This document shows positions 62,816 through 64,000 of a stretch of DNA of 64,000 nucleotides, piece after piece. How positions within the stretch are numbered: the first letter of the stretch is position 1; each line of letters begins with the position of its first letter. The notes below the pieces were generated by a model, which worked only from the letters and a program-made list of their open reading frames with translations, was not told the DNA's origin and made no database searches. This DNA is from Parasponia andersonii (Eukaryota; Streptophyta; Magnoliopsida; Rosales; Cannabaceae). The position numbers and the translations under genes were made by a program. The stretch lies in NCBI GenBank assembly GCA_002914805.1, contig JXTB01000028.1, forward strand, positions 1,538,513 to 1,602,512, given 5' to 3'.

Positions 62816-63480
62816 TTAGGACTTTTTAGTCAAATAGTCAAATTTTGGATTATAGTTTGCAAAGTGCTCATTTTTCAAATACTATTAAAATGACCGAATG
62901 TCAAAATTATTTTAAAAAATGACCATTTTCACATTTATTATTTCAAAATATATTGATTTATTTTTTGAAAATTGATTTATTTTTCAAAATTTGATTTACT
63001 TTATAAAAAACTTGATTTACTTTATAAAAAGTAAAATAAATAAAAAATTATTATTTATCAAAATAAAATTATGAAAAGGTCATTTATAAAATAGGTATAA
63101 AAATAGCTATGTTAAAATGATATGAAAGAAAAAGCTATTTCTTATAAATACTTAGCTTTTTAGCCAAATGACTGAATTTTAGATTATAGTTTACAAAACA
63201 ACTGTTTTTGAAATATGATTAAAAAAATACCAAAATTTGAAAATTATTTAATAAATGATCATTTTTCATATTTAGTATATTGATATACTGATTTATTTTT
63301 AAAAAAATTGATTTATTTTTTGGAAAATTGATTGACTTTATAAAAAAACTAATTTCCTTTATTAGATGTAAATCAACTAAAAAAGGCTATTAATCAAAAT
63401 AAAATTAGAAGACGATCATTTATTAAATAGGTATAAAAAGGGTCATTTTTAAATTGATCTTAAAGAAAATTCATTTTTTA
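62816..63480. repeat. Two-copy tandem repeat of about 0.35 kb
   Basis: The block at about 62820-63150 and the block at about 63150-63480 share, in order, 'ttatagttt', 'attgatttattttttg', 'aaaattgattt', 'aataggtataaaa' and 'tttcttataaa'-type words. They are diverged by perhaps a fifth. No coding sequence. Confidence 0.65.
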
Positions 63481-63685
63481 TAAAGGGTTTTGGACACTTA
63501 TATCTATTTTTCAAAAAATATGACCAAATTTGTAACCTTTCAAAAATAATAAAAATTTTGTACAGTATTTTAGGACATTTTTCTAAATACTTTGGGAGCT
63601 AAAAAATGTAATGACATTTTAGTAAATAAGTTTTTCATGTAAGGATGATAGTTTTTCAGGTACTCGTTCCTAATGGGGCAGGTTA

Positions 63686-63878
63686 TGTAAAAACCCAGAT
63701 TTTTGGGAGGGTAATTTGGATATTTTACCAATTTTTCAGATATAATAATAAAGGAATTAATTTACAAAAATTTTGTGCAGAATGATTAAATTACAATTTT
63801 TGGGGAACTGAATTGATGGAGATTTGGGAACCGGGGACTATAAAAGAGTCCTCTACTTATCTCACGTGGGCTTTCCTT

Positions 63879-63974
<96 letters not shown>

Positions 63975-64000
63975 GCCGCTCTCCCTCGCTCTCTCTCTAT
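63686..64000 (+). mobile_element. Start of a Ty3/gypsy LTR, cut by the window edge
   Basis: The sequence starts 'tgtaaaaaccc' and then matches the inverted right end of the solo LTR at 7655-9860 ('ggtaatttggatattttac', 'aatttacaaaaattttgt', 'ggagatttgg'). It is therefore an LTR of the same subfamily in the opposite orientation, starting at 63686. It runs past the end of the window, so whether it is solo or part of a full element is unknown. Confidence 0.85.
63882..63971 (+). repeat. (CT)n microsatellite inside the gypsy LTR
   Basis: About 44 CT units continue with imperfect CT-rich sequence to the window end. The related solo LTR has a shorter purine-rich tract at the matching place (about 9590-9655 on the opposite strand), so this is an expansion within the LTR. 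Confidence 0.95.

Overview
The window is plant nuclear DNA, almost certainly from a eudicot. It is AT-rich, its four host genes have short GT-AG introns, and it carries Ty3/gypsy and Ty1/copia retrotransposons primed by initiator-Met tRNA plus many small inverted-repeat elements. No rRNA, tRNA, CRISPR or bacterial-type operon was seen. There is a 189-base N run at 19856-20044 and there are single Ns at 35944 and 58863.

Left part, 1-33 kb, is repeat-rich. A 2.1 kb foldback-type element (about 461-2555) abuts a tandem array of five gene-like units (about 2.56-24.37 kb), all pointing left (minus strand). Each unit carries a block of 81-87 bp repeats that read on the minus strand as a Gly/Asn/Leu-rich motif of about 27 residues, and every unit is decayed. 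The array is split by a 2.2 kb solo LTR (7655-9860) and by a small hAT-like element (11344-21032), which itself holds a 9.3 kb Del/Tekay-type Ty3/gypsy element (11621-20947). Target-site duplications fix the order of insertion. Next come traces of an unrecognised broken gene (24.4-25.8 kb), two adjacent MITEs (25.3-25.7 kb) and an old Ty1/copia element (26460-32802). The copia element contains a MITE that in turn contains a Mutator-like element.

Right part, 33.9-56.8 kb, is a gene island with all four genes on the minus strand. From left to right they are: an 11-coding-exon TTM1/TTM2-type triphosphate tunnel metalloenzyme with a P-loop uridine-kinase-like domain (658 aa); a four-exon class III peroxidase of the PRX11 type (338 aa); a single-coding-exon protein that looks like proteasome assembly chaperone 1 (265 aa); and a six-exon ceramide synthase of the LOH1/LOH3 type (308 aa). 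All four models were rebuilt exon by exon with consistent phase and intact frames. The genes are unrelated housekeeping, secretory and membrane-lipid functions with no shared pathway.

The last 7 kb is gene-free. It holds PIF/Harbinger-like and hAT-like small elements (59.6-61.0 kb), a two-copy 0.35 kb tandem repeat (62.8-63.5 kb), and at the right edge the first 315 bp of another gypsy LTR containing a long CT microsatellite. The least explained feature is the tandem array of minus-strand units with the 27-residue repeat. It matches no family I recognise.
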